From an uncultured Sulfitobacter sp. (GTDB lineage Bacteria > Pseudomonadota > Alphaproteobacteria > Rhodobacterales > Rhodobacteraceae): a stretch of DNA of 64,000 nt. Each line of letters starts with the position of its first letter. The stretch's first letter is position 1. Position numbers and translations under genes: made by a program. The notes beneath the pieces are model-generated. The model saw only the letters and a program-made list of their open reading frames with translations. It was not told where the DNA came from and did not search any database. The stretch lies in the NCBI GenBank assembly GCA_937928635.1, contig CALFWM010000061.1, forward strand, positions 1-64,000. The letters run 5' to 3'. Below are positions 49,662 to 58,823 of the stretch, in pieces.

Positions 49662-50129
49662 ATGCGCACCACAAACTCCCTCGCCACGCAGATGAAACAC
49701 CGTGACCGTGACATGGTGCCTGCGGTGCTGGTCAAGGCCATGTTTGGCCTGATGATCGGCGCTGTGGCGCTGGTTGGGTATGCCCGGCTGACAGATCGCC
49801 CCGTCACCTCCGTGCCGCCCCACAGCGATGTGGTGGCAGAACGCGCGATCACTTTAGTCGGCAACCGCAGCGACGGGGTGCAGGTGCTTGGCCCGGACGG
49901 TGCCCCCCTTGCCCATTCCAACGACGAAAAAGCCGGGTTCATCGACGTGATCTGGCTATCTGTAAACCGCGAACGACTGGTACAGGATGTGCCGTCGGAT
50001 GCGCCTGTGCGCTTGGTTAAGCGCGTAAACGGCCATGTGGCCGTGATTGACGATACAACCGGCTGGAAGATCGAACTGATCGGATACGGCCAAGACAATG
50101 TCGCAGCTTTCGCCAGGCTGATCGACTGA
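49662..50129 (+). CDS. puhC: Photosynthetic complex assembly protein PuhC
   Basis: The product has 155 residues: a cytoplasmic basic N-terminus, one helix (about 19-42) and a periplasmic domain with RAITLVGNRSDGVQVLGPDG. PuhC helps organise RC-LH1 in Rhodobacter. Its stop overlaps the ATG of a possible 41-residue ORF. Confidence 0.9.
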   Translation: MRTTNSLATQMKHRDRDMVPAVLVKAMFGLMIGAVALVGYARLTDRPVTSVPPHSDVVAERAITLVGNRSDGVQVLGPDGAPLAHSNDEKAGFIDVIWLSVNRERLVQDVPSDAPVRLVKRVNGHVAVIDDTTGWKIELIGYGQDNVAAFARLID

Positions 50130-50254
50130 TGCGTTTGGGTCTTCATCATATCAAGGCCGTATCGCCAATGCCTCGAAAGCGCGCCGCGCAGCAGGGTATT
50201 GACGATGCAACTTTGACCAAAGCGCGCAATTTGACGACAACAAAAGGGACGTAA
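50129..50254 (+). CDS. Possible 41-residue small ORF between puhC and bciE
   Basis: It opens with an ATG overlapping the puhC stop (TGATG) and closes at TAA 3 nt before the next gene. The predicted peptide (MRLGLHHIKAVSPMPRKRAA at its start) is basic and matches no family I know. Exact fit in the gap supports coding, but it has no independent RBS. Confidence 0.3.
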   Translation: MRLGLHHIKAVSPMPRKRAAQQGIDDATLTKARNLTTTKGT

Positions 50255-50257
50255 ACT

Positions 50258-50581
50258 ATGGGACTTCTGACAAGATCAAAAGAAACCGCCCCCTGCACGG
50301 TAACCATCTCTCACCGGTTTGAGGAGCTGTCCGCGCATGTGAAATTCAACAACGGGGCCGTCGTAAATCCCGGCGACTCTGTGCTGGTGCACGGGGGTGA
50401 AATCATGGCCCCCTACGGTGAAGTTGTGGAGGAAGACCGCACCGCGACCATCACGCGCGCCTCCGGGCTTGAGCGTCTGTGGACGCGCTGGACCGGTGAT
50501 TTTGAATTCATGGAACTGTGTGAGTTTTCCTTCTCCGAAGAAGTATCACCCAGCTTTGGGCATCAGGAGGTATTGTCATGA
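50258..50581 (+). CDS. bciE: Small cyclase-associated protein, probable BciE
   Basis: The product has 107 residues and is soluble, with the conserved-looking stretches CTVTISHRFEELSAHVKF, VNPGDSVLVHGG and a C-terminal GDFEFMELCEFSF. In R. sphaeroides the aerobic cyclase AcsF needs the small protein BciE; position directly before acsF and my recollection of the family suggest this is its homologue. It overlaps acsF by 4 nt. If not BciE, it is still a conserved photosynthesis-cluster protein. Confidence 0.68.
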   Translation: MGLLTRSKETAPCTVTISHRFEELSAHVKFNNGAVVNPGDSVLVHGGEIMAPYGEVVEEDRTATITRASGLERLWTRWTGDFEFMELCEFSFSEEVSPSFGHQEVLS

Positions 50582-51702
50582 ACGCCCATTCCGCCTTTGC
50601 CGCCACCGCAGAGGAGGCGATTGCCGCGCAGGACGCGTTGGATGATGGCCCCATGACATCCGAAAAAGCCACAGAAGTGGCAATGCAGAACACGCTGCTG
50701 ACACCCCGCTTTTACACCACCGATTTTGATGAGATGGACGCGATTGATGTCTCGCCCGTGCGTGCAGAGTGGGACGCGCTGATCGCGCAGATGAAATCAG
50801 ACCCCAACAAAGGCCACTTTAAGAAAAACGACGACTGGGGCACCGTGGATTGGGACGGGATGGAGTCAAAGCTCAAGGCGGAGTTCATCGACTTTCTGAT
50901 CTCCTCCTGCACCGCTGAATTTTCGGGCTGTGTGCTTTATAAGGAAATGAAGCGGCGCGGCTCAAACGAGGATATCACCACGCTGTTTCAACTGATGGCA
51001 CGGGATGAGGCACGGCATGCGGGTTTTATCAATGACGCGCTGCGCGAGGCCGGTATACGGGTGAACCTTGGGTTCCTGACCCAGCAGAAAAAGTACACCT
51101 ATTTCCGCCCCAAGTTCATCTACTACGCAACGTATCTTTCCGAAAAGATCGGCTATGCGCGCTACATCACCATCTATCGCCATCTGGAACAGAACCCGGA
51201 ATTGCAGTTCCACCCGATTTTCAAGTGGTTCCGCGAATGGTGCAATGATGAGTTTTCTCATGGCGAGGCCTTTGCCCTCCTGATGAAAACCGACCCCAAG
51301 CTGACCGAAAGTTTTGCCAACAAGCTGTGGATCAAGTTCTTTTTGACGGCGGTTTATTCAACCATGTGGGTGCGCGATCATCAGCGTCCGGTATTTCACG
51401 ACGCCCTTGGCGTGGATGTGACGTGGTACGGGCAGGAAGTGTTCCGCAAGACATCGGAAATTTCCAAACAGGTGTTTCCGATCACGCTGGACATTGATCA
51501 CCCGCGCTGGCGCCCCAATCTGGACCGGATGGAAGCCGCCAGCCGCCAGATCGCGGCGGCCAAGGCGCGCGGTGGGGTGATGGGCATGGCAAGCCGCGTT
51601 GCCGGCATGGCCAAGGCGGCCGTCGCCTTTGTGTCGATCTTTACCATTCCGGCCCACAAGCACAACGTGCCTGAAAGCGCGCGGATGGAGCCTGCGTACT
51701 GA
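50578..51702 (+). CDS. acsF: Aerobic Mg-protoporphyrin monomethyl ester cyclase AcsF
   Basis: The product has 374 residues. The di-iron site is shown by CTAEFSGCVLYKEM near 111-124, ARDEARH (141-147) and CNDEFSHGEAF. It uses O2 to form ring E of protochlorophyllide, which marks the organism as adapted to making pigment under air. No anaerobic bchE is present in this window. The stop codon overlaps the puhE start. Confidence 0.96.
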   Translation: MNAHSAFAATAEEAIAAQDALDDGPMTSEKATEVAMQNTLLTPRFYTTDFDEMDAIDVSPVRAEWDALIAQMKSDPNKGHFKKNDDWGTVDWDGMESKLKAEFIDFLISSCTAEFSGCVLYKEMKRRGSNEDITTLFQLMARDEARHAGFINDALREAGIRVNLGFLTQQKKYTYFRPKFIYYATYLSEKIGYARYITIYRHLEQNPELQFHPIFKWFREWCNDEFSHGEAFALLMKTDPKLTESFANKLWIKFFLTAVYSTMWVRDHQRPVFHDALGVDVTWYGQEVFRKTSEISKQVFPITLDIDHPRWRPNLDRMEAASRQIAAAKARGGVMGMASRVAGMAKAAVAFVSIFTIPAHKHNVPESARMEPAY

Positions 51703-52508
51703 TGTTCACCTCGCCCTGGATCGCAGCCCTGTCGGCCTTATTTTCCTGGTGGTTCTTCACCGGGATCATACTGCTGATGGTGCGCAGGGCGGATCGCAGG
51801 GACCCCACGGCCCACAGCGCATCAGTGACCTTTACCGTGCCGCTGTTTGCGCTTGGCATTGCCGGGCTTGTGGTGTCCGGCAGCGCGCTGAGCGTTGTGA
51901 ATGTGTATATCGCGTTCTTTTCGGTGCTGCTGGTCTGGGGCTGGATCGAACTGGCGTTTCTCTCCGGCATCATCATGGGCCCGGAGCGGCACCCCTGCCC
52001 GCCGGGGCTGACCGGCTGGGCGCGGTTTGTGCGCGCCTGGCATACCTTGTCACATCACGAATTGCTGCTGCTCTGCGGTCTGCTGATCGTCACACTCACC
52101 ACCGCGCACGCTCCCAACACGGTGGGGTTCTGGACCTATCTGATCCTGTTTGTGGCGCGCATCTCTGCCAAGTTGAACCTGTTCTTTGGGGTGCCGCGGA
52201 TCAATATGGAATTTGTGCCCGCCCCGCTTGAACACCTCAAAAGCTATTTTCGTCAGGGCAATATCACCCTCGCCTTTGTGGCCGGTGTGACCTTTCTGAG
52301 CTTTGCAACCACATGTTTTGCAGAGCGTCTGTTTACCGCTGAAACCACTGAAACGCAGGTGGGCTTTGCCCTGCTGCTTGCGCTCAGTGCTTTGGCAACA
52401 ATCGAACATTGGCTGATGGTCATTCCGTTGCCCGATGCAAAACTATGGCGTTGGATGCTCCCTGCGCTGCCAACGACCTCTAAGACAGGACAGTCCCATG
52501 AACTTTGA
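51702..52508 (+). CDS. puhE: Photosynthetic complex assembly protein PuhE
   Basis: The product has 268 residues with seven or eight predicted helices and the DUF3623 pattern ([38 protein letters not shown] and [20 protein letters not shown], each part of longer conserved segments). In Rhodobacter it affects bacteriochlorophyll flow to RC-LH1. It overlaps hemA by 11 nt. Confidence 0.91.
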   Translation: MFTSPWIAALSALFSWWFFTGIILLMVRRADRRDPTAHSASVTFTVPLFALGIAGLVVSGSALSVVNVYIAFFSVLLVWGWIELAFLSGIIMGPERHPCPPGLTGWARFVRAWHTLSHHELLLLCGLLIVTLTTAHAPNTVGFWTYLILFVARISAKLNLFFGVPRINMEFVPAPLEHLKSYFRQGNITLAFVAGVTFLSFATTCFAERLFTAETTETQVGFALLLALSALATIEHWLMVIPLPDAKLWRWMLPALPTTSKTGQSHEL

Positions 52509-53712
52509 TGCGCTTTTCCAATTCCAACTTGATACCCTCAAGCAAGAGGGCAATTACCGCTATTTTGCCGAACTTGAACGCAAATGTGGTAAGTTTCCCC
52601 ATGCTGCCAACCACCATGACGGTGATGTGCGCGATGTGACGGTCTGGTGTTCAAACGACTATCTGGGCATGGGGCAAAACCCGCTGGTGATCGACGCGAT
52701 GTGCGAGGCCGTGCAGCGTACCGGCACCGGAGCCGGTGGGACGCGCAACATCTCGGGCACCAATCACGATCATCTGCTGTTGGAACGCGCCTTGGCCGAT
52801 CTGCACAACAAGGAAGCCGCGCTGCTCTTTACTTCTGGCTACGTGTCAAACTGGGCCGCCCTTTCTACACTGGGTTCCCGTCTAAAGGACTGCATCATCC
52901 TGTCGGACGCGGGCAACCATGCCTCCATGATTGAAGGCATCCGCCATTCGCGGGCACAAAAGGTCATCTGGAAACACAATGACGTGGCCGACCTGGAGGC
53001 CAAGCTGGCCAAACTGCCAGCCAACGCCCCCAAGATTGTCGCCTTTGAATCCGTCTATTCCATGGATGGTGACATCGCCCCGATCCGTAAAATTGTAGAG
53101 GTTGCCGAAAAGTACGGTGCCATGACCTATCTGGATGAGGTGCATGCCGTCGGTCTTTACGGCCCGCGCGGGGGCGGTGTGGCAGAACAAGAAGGGCTGA
53201 TGGACCGAATCACCCTGATTGAGGGCACGCTTGGCAAAGCCTACGGTGTGGTTGGCGGATATATCACCGGCTCTGCCGCGCTGTGTGACTTTATCCGCAG
53301 CTTTGCCTCCGGGTTTATCTTTACCACGGCCCTTCCCCCGGCCGTGGCCGCAGCGGCGCGGGCGTCCATTGAGCACCTCAAACAGTCAGACAGCGAACGG
53401 ATGAAACAGCGCGCGCAGGTCGCAAAGCTGCGCGACGGGCTGGACCGTGCAGGCATTCCGCATCTGATGAATGACAGTCATATCGTGCCGGTGATGATCA
53501 AAGATCCGGTCAAGACCAAGATGCTGGCGGATTATCTGATGGACGAATGGGGCATCTATGTGCAGCCGATCAATTATCCCACTGTCCCGAAGGGCACGGA
53601 GCGTTTGCGCTTTACCCCCTCGCCGCTGCATTCAGACGAGGATATCGCCCATCTGGTGGCGGCCCTGACCTCCCTTTGGAAGCAATGCGCCATCGCCCAC
53701 GCGGTTGCCTAA
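52498..53712 (+). CDS. hemA: 5-aminolevulinate synthase
   Basis: The ATG at 52498 gives 404 residues. PLP Lys247 lies in [14 protein letters not shown], with [18 protein letters not shown] near 76-92 and [10 protein letters not shown] near 213. It condenses glycine and succinyl-CoA, the first step of the C4 tetrapyrrole route. Co-transcription with bch genes links precursor supply to pigment synthesis. A second ALA synthase elsewhere, as in Rhodobacter, is possible. Confidence 0.97.
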   Translation: MNFDALFQFQLDTLKQEGNYRYFAELERKCGKFPHAANHHDGDVRDVTVWCSNDYLGMGQNPLVIDAMCEAVQRTGTGAGGTRNISGTNHDHLLLERALADLHNKEAALLFTSGYVSNWAALSTLGSRLKDCIILSDAGNHASMIEGIRHSRAQKVIWKHNDVADLEAKLAKLPANAPKIVAFESVYSMDGDIAPIRKIVEVAEKYGAMTYLDEVHAVGLYGPRGGGVAEQEGLMDRITLIEGTLGKAYGVVGGYITGSAALCDFIRSFASGFIFTTALPPAVAAAARASIEHLKQSDSERMKQRAQVAKLRDGLDRAGIPHLMNDSHIVPVMIKDPVKTKMLADYLMDEWGIYVQPINYPTVPKGTERLRFTPSPLHSDEDIAHLVAALTSLWKQCAIAHAVA

Positions 53713-53722
53713 AGCGCAGCCT

Positions 53723-54670
53723 TTAAAATACGGAATGATCGCCACGCGGGATAGACCCCTGTGTGGCGATCAACGTTTCATAGAACGAAAACAGGGTTTC
53801 GGACCCGGTTGAGGGCGTCATATCCGCGTCATAGCGCCCGGTGTCCGGGTCCAGCACCAGCATCGACTCTGTGGCGTAGTAGTGCCCAATGCGGGCCAGT
53901 TCCGCCTTTTCCTGTGCCTTGGGAAAGACCCGGCCCACACCCGTCAGAACCTTATGAAGGACCACAATCATCGCCACTGGGACATGGCGTATTTTGACGG
54001 GCTTGCCCAGCAGGCCAAACAACGCCTCGGCCTGATCCATCGGGGTGATTGCATCACCGGGCCCTCCAATTGGCAAAATCGCGTTGCGGCGGGCGGGGTC
54101 ATTCATGCACCCGACGATGAAGCGGCCCAGATCATCATCGCTGATCGGTTTGCATGCGGTCAGGCGGCCATCGCCAAACACCAGAAACGGCTTGCCCGCG
54201 CGCACCCGGTCCACCTGTCCCGACAAGGATTTGAAAAATGCGGTGGGCCGCACGATGGAATAGTCCAGACCCGAGGTTGTCAGCGCCTTTTCAAACGCCA
54301 GTTTGGCGTGTTGAAAGGGCAATTTTGGGTTCTGCACGCAGATCGCGGACAGCAGGATAAAGTGCCTCACGCCCGCAGCCTTGGCCAGGTTCAGCACATG
54401 CATCTGCGCGTCATGATCAATGGCCCAGGCGTCATTTGGGCTGCCCGTGCGCGAAGCCAGACAGGACACCACAACGTCAAACCCACTCAGATGCGGCAGC
54501 GGTTTGGTCACATCCGCGACCACCACTTTGACCCCATCGGGCACCATACCGCCTTCGCGCAGCACGCAGGTTACGTCGTGCCCATTGGCCACCAGCGCGC
54601 GCACCGCGCCCTGACCAGCGGTGCCTGTGGCTCCGAAGACCAGAACCGTTTTGCCGGGTGCATCTGTCAA
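53723..54670 (-). CDS. bciA: Divinyl (proto)chlorophyllide 8-vinyl reductase BciA
   Basis: The product has 315 residues. The NADPH-binding motif is VLVFGATGTAGQGAVRALVANG near residues 9-30, with VVSCLASRTGSP and HFILLSAICVQNP typical of BciA. It reduces the C8 vinyl group to ethyl. It converges on hemA and is divergent from bchG across a spacer with a PpsR box. Confidence 0.9.
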   Translation of the reverse strand: MTDAPGKTVLVFGATGTAGQGAVRALVANGHDVTCVLREGGMVPDGVKVVVADVTKPLPHLSGFDVVVSCLASRTGSPNDAWAIDHDAQMHVLNLAKAAGVRHFILLSAICVQNPKLPFQHAKLAFEKALTTSGLDYSIVRPTAFFKSLSGQVDRVRAGKPFLVFGDGRLTACKPISDDDLGRFIVGCMNDPARRNAILPIGGPGDAITPMDQAEALFGLLGKPVKIRHVPVAMIVVLHKVLTGVGRVFPKAQEKAELARIGHYYATESMLVLDPDTGRYDADMTPSTGSETLFSFYETLIATQGSIPRGDHSVF

Positions 54671-54835
54671 GCCGCAGCGCTCCCGTGGCGGCAGCTCGTG
54701 GAGATACCTGCGCCGTCTTTGCTGCCCCCACGTTGCAGCGTCATGCCTCTTTATCCTCTTTGTGGCAGTTAACCCTCTGTCCCTTGCCCGCCCCTGACCA
54801 GCCGTTTGGGCGGATCAGCGGGCCAAGGCAATATA

Positions 54836-54853
54836 TGTCAACCTTACTTTACA
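54836..54853. promoter_or_regulatory. PpsR box between bciA and bchG
   Basis: TGT-CAACCTTACTTT-ACA fits TGT-N12-ACA exactly and lies 37 bp before the bchG ATG. Its first six bases match those of the ppaA-side box (TGTCAA). Confidence 0.85.
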
Positions 54854-54890
54854 CTTGAAGACTCAAAAGAAGTCACGATAAACTTACAGT

Positions 54891-55790
54891 ATGACAGATA
54901 TCGCTGCCATTTCTGACCGCCGCCTGCCGGAACCGGGTGCCATGTTGCGCCTGATCAAACCGGTCACATGGTTCCCGCCGATGTGGGCCTATCTGTGTGG
55001 CGTTGTCTCCTCTGGCGTGTCGCCAACAGGGCAATGGGGGCTGATCCTGCTGGGTGTTTTGCTGGCCGGTCCCATCGTCTGCGGGATGAGCCAGGCCGCG
55101 AACGATTGGTGTGATCGCCATGTTGATGCCATTAACGAACCCGACCGCCCGATCCCGTCCGGGCGGATACCGGGCAAATGGGGGTTGTGGATTGCGCTGG
55201 CGATGTCGGCCTTGTCGCTGATTGTCGGTGCGCAACTGGGCCCCTGGGGGTTTGGGGCAACCGTGTTTGGCGTGCTGGCCGCCTGGGCCTATTCCGCGGA
55301 ACCCATCCGCATGAAAAAATCCGGCTGGTGGGGCCCGGGGCTGGTTGGTCTGTGTTATGAGGGCCTGCCGTGGTTCACGGGGGCCGCTGTTTTGTCCGTT
55401 GGTGCACCGGGGTGGCCGGTGATTATCATTGCCGGGCTTTATGCGCTTGGGGCCCACGGGATCATGACACTGAATGATTTTAAGGCATTAGAGGGGGACC
55501 GCCAGATGGGCGTGAACTCCCTGCCTGTGACCTTGGGGCCGGAACGTGCGGCGCGCGTGGCCTGTTGGGTCATGGCCCTGCCACAGCTTGCGGTGATTGG
55601 CCTGCTGGTGATCTGGGACAAACCGCTGTTTGCCCTTGCTATTTCGGCGCTTCTTGCCGCTCAACTCTGGGCGATGCGCGTGTTGCTGAGCGATCCAAAG
55701 GCGCGCGCGCCGTGGTATAATGCAACCGGTGTGGCGATGTATGTCACGAGCATGATGATCGCAGCCATTGCGCTGCGGAGCCTGCTGTGA
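54891..55790 (+). CDS. bchG: Bacteriochlorophyll synthase BchG
   Basis: The product has 299 residues and belongs to the UbiA-type membrane prenyltransferases, with the Asp-rich motif NDWCDRHVDAINEPDRPIPS (71-90) and the second motif NDFKALEGDRQMG near 193. It esterifies bacteriochlorophyllide a with the geranylgeranyl or phytyl tail. The bch2 GTG overlaps its stop by 4 nt. Confidence 0.96.
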   Translation: MTDIAAISDRRLPEPGAMLRLIKPVTWFPPMWAYLCGVVSSGVSPTGQWGLILLGVLLAGPIVCGMSQAANDWCDRHVDAINEPDRPIPSGRIPGKWGLWIALAMSALSLIVGAQLGPWGFGATVFGVLAAWAYSAEPIRMKKSGWWGPGLVGLCYEGLPWFTGAAVLSVGAPGWPVIIIAGLYALGAHGIMTLNDFKALEGDRQMGVNSLPVTLGPERAARVACWVMALPQLAVIGLLVIWDKPLFALAISALLAAQLWAMRVLLSDPKARAPWYNATGVAMYVTSMMIAAIALRSLL

Positions 55791-57073
55791 CGCTGTCCTG
55801 GGCCCAGATCGCTCGCCTTGGGCTGGTTCAGATGGCCCTGGGTGCGATTGTGGTGCTGACAACCTCAACGTTAAACCGGCTGATGGTGGTTGAATTTGCC
55901 CTGCCTGCGGTGCTGCCCGGCGCGCTGGTGGGCCTGCACTACGGCATTCAGCTGTCGCGCCCGCATTGGGGGTTCACCTCTGACACCGGGGGCAATCGCA
56001 CGCGCTGGATCATTGGCGGTATGATTGCGCTGGCCATTGGTGGTATGGGCGCGGCCCTTGGGGTGACCCTGTTTGCTTATGGCTTTGGCCTCGCGCTTGG
56101 CCTTTCAATTTTGTCTTACGCGCTGATTGGCATCGGTGTGGGGGCCTCTGGCACGTCTTTGCTGGCGCTGCTGGCCACTGCAACCGCTCCTGATCGGCGT
56201 GCGGCGGCGGCGACAATCACATGGTTGATGATGATCTTTGGCATCGCGCTTACAGCCGGGCTGGCGGGGCAATTCCTTGACCCCTATTCCCCCCAGCGGC
56301 TGCTGAGCGTCGTGGCCGTGATTGCCGCCGCTGCCACCCTGCTGAGCATTCTGGCCATTGGCCGGATTGAAACCCGCGTCACCTGTGTGAGCGAACCGGA
56401 GCGTGCGTCCTTCAAAGAAGGCATGCGCGATATCTGGGCGGAGCGCAAAACGCGCAACTTTACCCTTTTTGTGTTCCTGTCGATGAACGCATATTTCATG
56501 CAGGAGCTGATCCTTGAGCCCTACGCGGGCCTTGTGTTCAACTTTACCCCCGGCCAGTCCACTGCCCTGAGTGGCGCGCAAAATGGCGGTGTTTTTGTGG
56601 GCATGTTGACCGTGGGTATTGCGGCAACCGGCCTCAAATGGGGGTCATTGCGCAGTTGGGTGATGGCGGGATGCATCGGGTCAGGCATTGTTCTGGGGCT
56701 GATCTGCCTGACAGGCATGTCACAGCTGGCCCTGAATTTCACCTACCTTGTGGTCGCGCTTGGGTTTTTCAACGGCATGTTCGCCGTTGCGGCCATTGGC
56801 GCGATGATGGCGCTGGCCTCTGAGGGACGCGCGCAGCGGGAGGGCACGCGCATGGGCCTTTGGGGTGCCGCACAGGCGATCGCCGCCGGGTTTGGCGGCC
56901 TGACTGGGGCCGTGCTGGTTGATATCGCACGCAAGTTTGCCCCTGACGGGCCTGCCTTTGGCGCCGTCTTTGCCTTTGAAGCCTGCCTTTTTGCCGCCGC
57001 AGCCCTGATGGCCGCGCGGGTGATGGAAACCCCACGTGCCTCCGGGCCCGTGTCACTGGTGCCGGGAGAATAA
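55787..57073 (+). CDS. PucC/BCD-family transporter of the bchG-bchP operon (Bch2/ORF428)
   Basis: The product has 428 residues from a GTG overlapping bchG. It has 12 helices with the BCD signature TSTLNRLMVVEFALPAVLPG near 27-46. The exact length matches the orf428 family found between bchG and bchP in Rhodobacter. A role in pigment handling or antenna assembly is inferred from its relation to LhaA and PucC. Confidence 0.88.
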   Translation: MTLSWAQIARLGLVQMALGAIVVLTTSTLNRLMVVEFALPAVLPGALVGLHYGIQLSRPHWGFTSDTGGNRTRWIIGGMIALAIGGMGAALGVTLFAYGFGLALGLSILSYALIGIGVGASGTSLLALLATATAPDRRAAAATITWLMMIFGIALTAGLAGQFLDPYSPQRLLSVVAVIAAAATLLSILAIGRIETRVTCVSEPERASFKEGMRDIWAERKTRNFTLFVFLSMNAYFMQELILEPYAGLVFNFTPGQSTALSGAQNGGVFVGMLTVGIAATGLKWGSLRSWVMAGCIGSGIVLGLICLTGMSQLALNFTYLVVALGFFNGMFAVAAIGAMMALASEGRAQREGTRMGLWGAAQAIAAGFGGLTGAVLVDIARKFAPDGPAFGAVFAFEACLFAAAALMAARVMETPRASGPVSLVPGE

Positions 57074-57074
57074 T

Positions 57075-58253
57075 ATGTTTGATGTTGTCGTTGTCGGAGG
57101 AGGCCCCTCGGGGGCCACAGCTGCCGAAGACCTTGCGCGGTCCGGCCAGAAGGTGGCAATGATTGACCGGGATGGTCGCGTCAAACCCTGCGGTGGGGCG
57201 ATCCCGCCGCGTCTGATTGAGGATTTTCTGATCCCGGACAGCCAGATCGTTGCGCGCATCAACACCGCGCGCATGATCTCACCCACCCAACGCCAGGTCG
57301 ATATCCCCATCGAAAATGGTTTTGTGGGCATGGTGGATCGCAAGGATTTTGACCCGTTTCTGCGGGACCGCGCGGCCAGGGCCGGGGTGCAGTGTTTCAC
57401 AGGCACCTACCTGCGTATTGAGCGCGATGTGGACAAAACAAGCGTGATTTACCGCGACAAGGCCACCGGTGAGACCTGTGCCCTGAAGACAAAACTGGTG
57501 ATCGGTGCGGATGGCGCGCGCTCCCGCGTGGCGCAATCGAACGTGCCGGGGGGTGATAAAATTCCCTATGTGATTGCCTATCATGAGATCATCGAGGCCC
57601 CTGCCCCCAATGCATCCTATGATCCGCTGCGCTGCGACGTGATCTATGACGGTGCGATTTCGCCAGACTTTTACGGTTGGGTCTTTCCCCATGGCAAATC
57701 TGCCAGCGTCGGCATGGGCACCGGCGTCGAAGGGATTGATCTGAAAAAGGCGACTGCTGACTTACGCGTGGCTTCGGGCCTTGAGGGGTGCAAAACCATC
57801 CGGCGCGAGGGCGCGCCCATTCCGCTGCGCCCGATGGACCGTTGGGACAATGGCCGCGATGTGGTTTTGGCCGGGGATGCCGCCGGGGTGGTCGCCCCCT
57901 CTTCTGGTGAGGGGATTTATTATGCGATGCTGGGCGGGCGCGTGGCTGCAACAGCGGCAAGTGCCTGTCTGGCGTCTGGTCGGGTCAAAGACCTGCGGCT
58001 TGCCCGCAAGCTGTTCATGTCAGAGCACAAAAGCGTCTTTAAGGTCTTGGGTGCCATGCAAAACGCCTATTACCGCAACGATGACCGCCGCGAGCGGTTT
58101 GTCTCCCTGTGTCATGACGTGGACGTTCAGAAACTGACGTTTGAAGCCTATATGAACAAACGCCTGATCAAGGCCCGACCATTGGCGCATCTTAAGATTG
58201 GCCTCAAAAACCTTGCCCATCTGACGCGTCTGGTGTCAGCCGAGCATACCTGA
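57075..58253 (+). CDS. bchP: Geranylgeranyl reductase BchP
   Basis: The ATG at 57075 after GGGAGAA gives 392 residues. FAD motif GGGPSGATAAEDLA starts near residue 8, followed by DRDGRVKPCGGAIPP, and AGDAAGVVAPSSGEGIYYAM is the second FAD-contact region. It saturates three double bonds of the geranylgeranyl tail to phytyl, using NADPH. The stop overlaps idi (TGATG). Confidence 0.95.
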   Translation: MFDVVVVGGGPSGATAAEDLARSGQKVAMIDRDGRVKPCGGAIPPRLIEDFLIPDSQIVARINTARMISPTQRQVDIPIENGFVGMVDRKDFDPFLRDRAARAGVQCFTGTYLRIERDVDKTSVIYRDKATGETCALKTKLVIGADGARSRVAQSNVPGGDKIPYVIAYHEIIEAPAPNASYDPLRCDVIYDGAISPDFYGWVFPHGKSASVGMGTGVEGIDLKKATADLRVASGLEGCKTIRREGAPIPLRPMDRWDNGRDVVLAGDAAGVVAPSSGEGIYYAMLGGRVAATAASACLASGRVKDLRLARKLFMSEHKSVFKVLGAMQNAYYRNDDRRERFVSLCHDVDVQKLTFEAYMNKRLIKARPLAHLKIGLKNLAHLTRLVSAEHT

Positions 58254-58801
58254 TGGACATCATGATCCCGGCGTGGGTCAATGGCACACTGCAACCGGTG
58301 GAAAAGCTGACTGCACACAAGGAGGGTCTGCGTCACAAGGCCGTTTCGGTTTTTGTCATGGCGGGGGAGGATATCCTGCTGCAACAGCGCGCGTTGGATA
58401 AGTATCACACGCCCGGACTGTGGGCGAATACCTGTTGCACCCACCCTGCCTGGGAAGAAGACCCAACACTCTGTGCCACCCGTCGCCTGCAGGAAGAACT
58501 GGGGATTGTCGACCTCGACCCGCAACATTGCGGCCAAGTGGAATACCGCGCCCATGTCGGCAATGGGCTGGTTGAGCACGAGGTGGTTGAGATCTACGTG
58601 GCAAATGCCAGTTCCGATCTGCCGCTTGCCCCGAACCCGTCAGAGGTATTGTCAACCCGCTGGGTCAGCCGCAGCCAGTTGCAGATTGAACTTGCCGCCA
58701 GCCCACAAACCTTCACGCCCTGGCTGTACATCTACATGACCTATCACAGTGAGATGATATTTGCCGATACAGGGGGTAAGCGCCTGACACCGGCGTTTTA
58801 A
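58253..58801 (+). CDS. idi: Isopentenyl-diphosphate isomerase, type 1
   Basis: The product has 182 residues and is a Nudix hydrolase-fold enzyme. LWANTCCTHP supplies the catalytic Cys62, RRLQEELGI is the metal-binding Nudix-like helix, and EYRAHVGNGLVEHEV carries the second catalytic Glu. It balances IPP and DMAPP for the phytyl tail and carotenoids. The gene converges on dxs with a 22-bp gap. Confidence 0.94.
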   Translation: MDIMIPAWVNGTLQPVEKLTAHKEGLRHKAVSVFVMAGEDILLQQRALDKYHTPGLWANTCCTHPAWEEDPTLCATRRLQEELGIVDLDPQHCGQVEYRAHVGNGLVEHEVVEIYVANASSDLPLAPNPSEVLSTRWVSRSQLQIELAASPQTFTPWLYIYMTYHSEMIFADTGGKRLTPAF

Positions 58802-58823
58802 CCTTGGCGGAGGCAGTTGCCCT

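Noticed and set aside
53882-54772. Plus-strand open frame of 296 codons opposite bciA
   Set aside because: bciA is clearly supported on the minus strand; the opposite reading lacks any motif.
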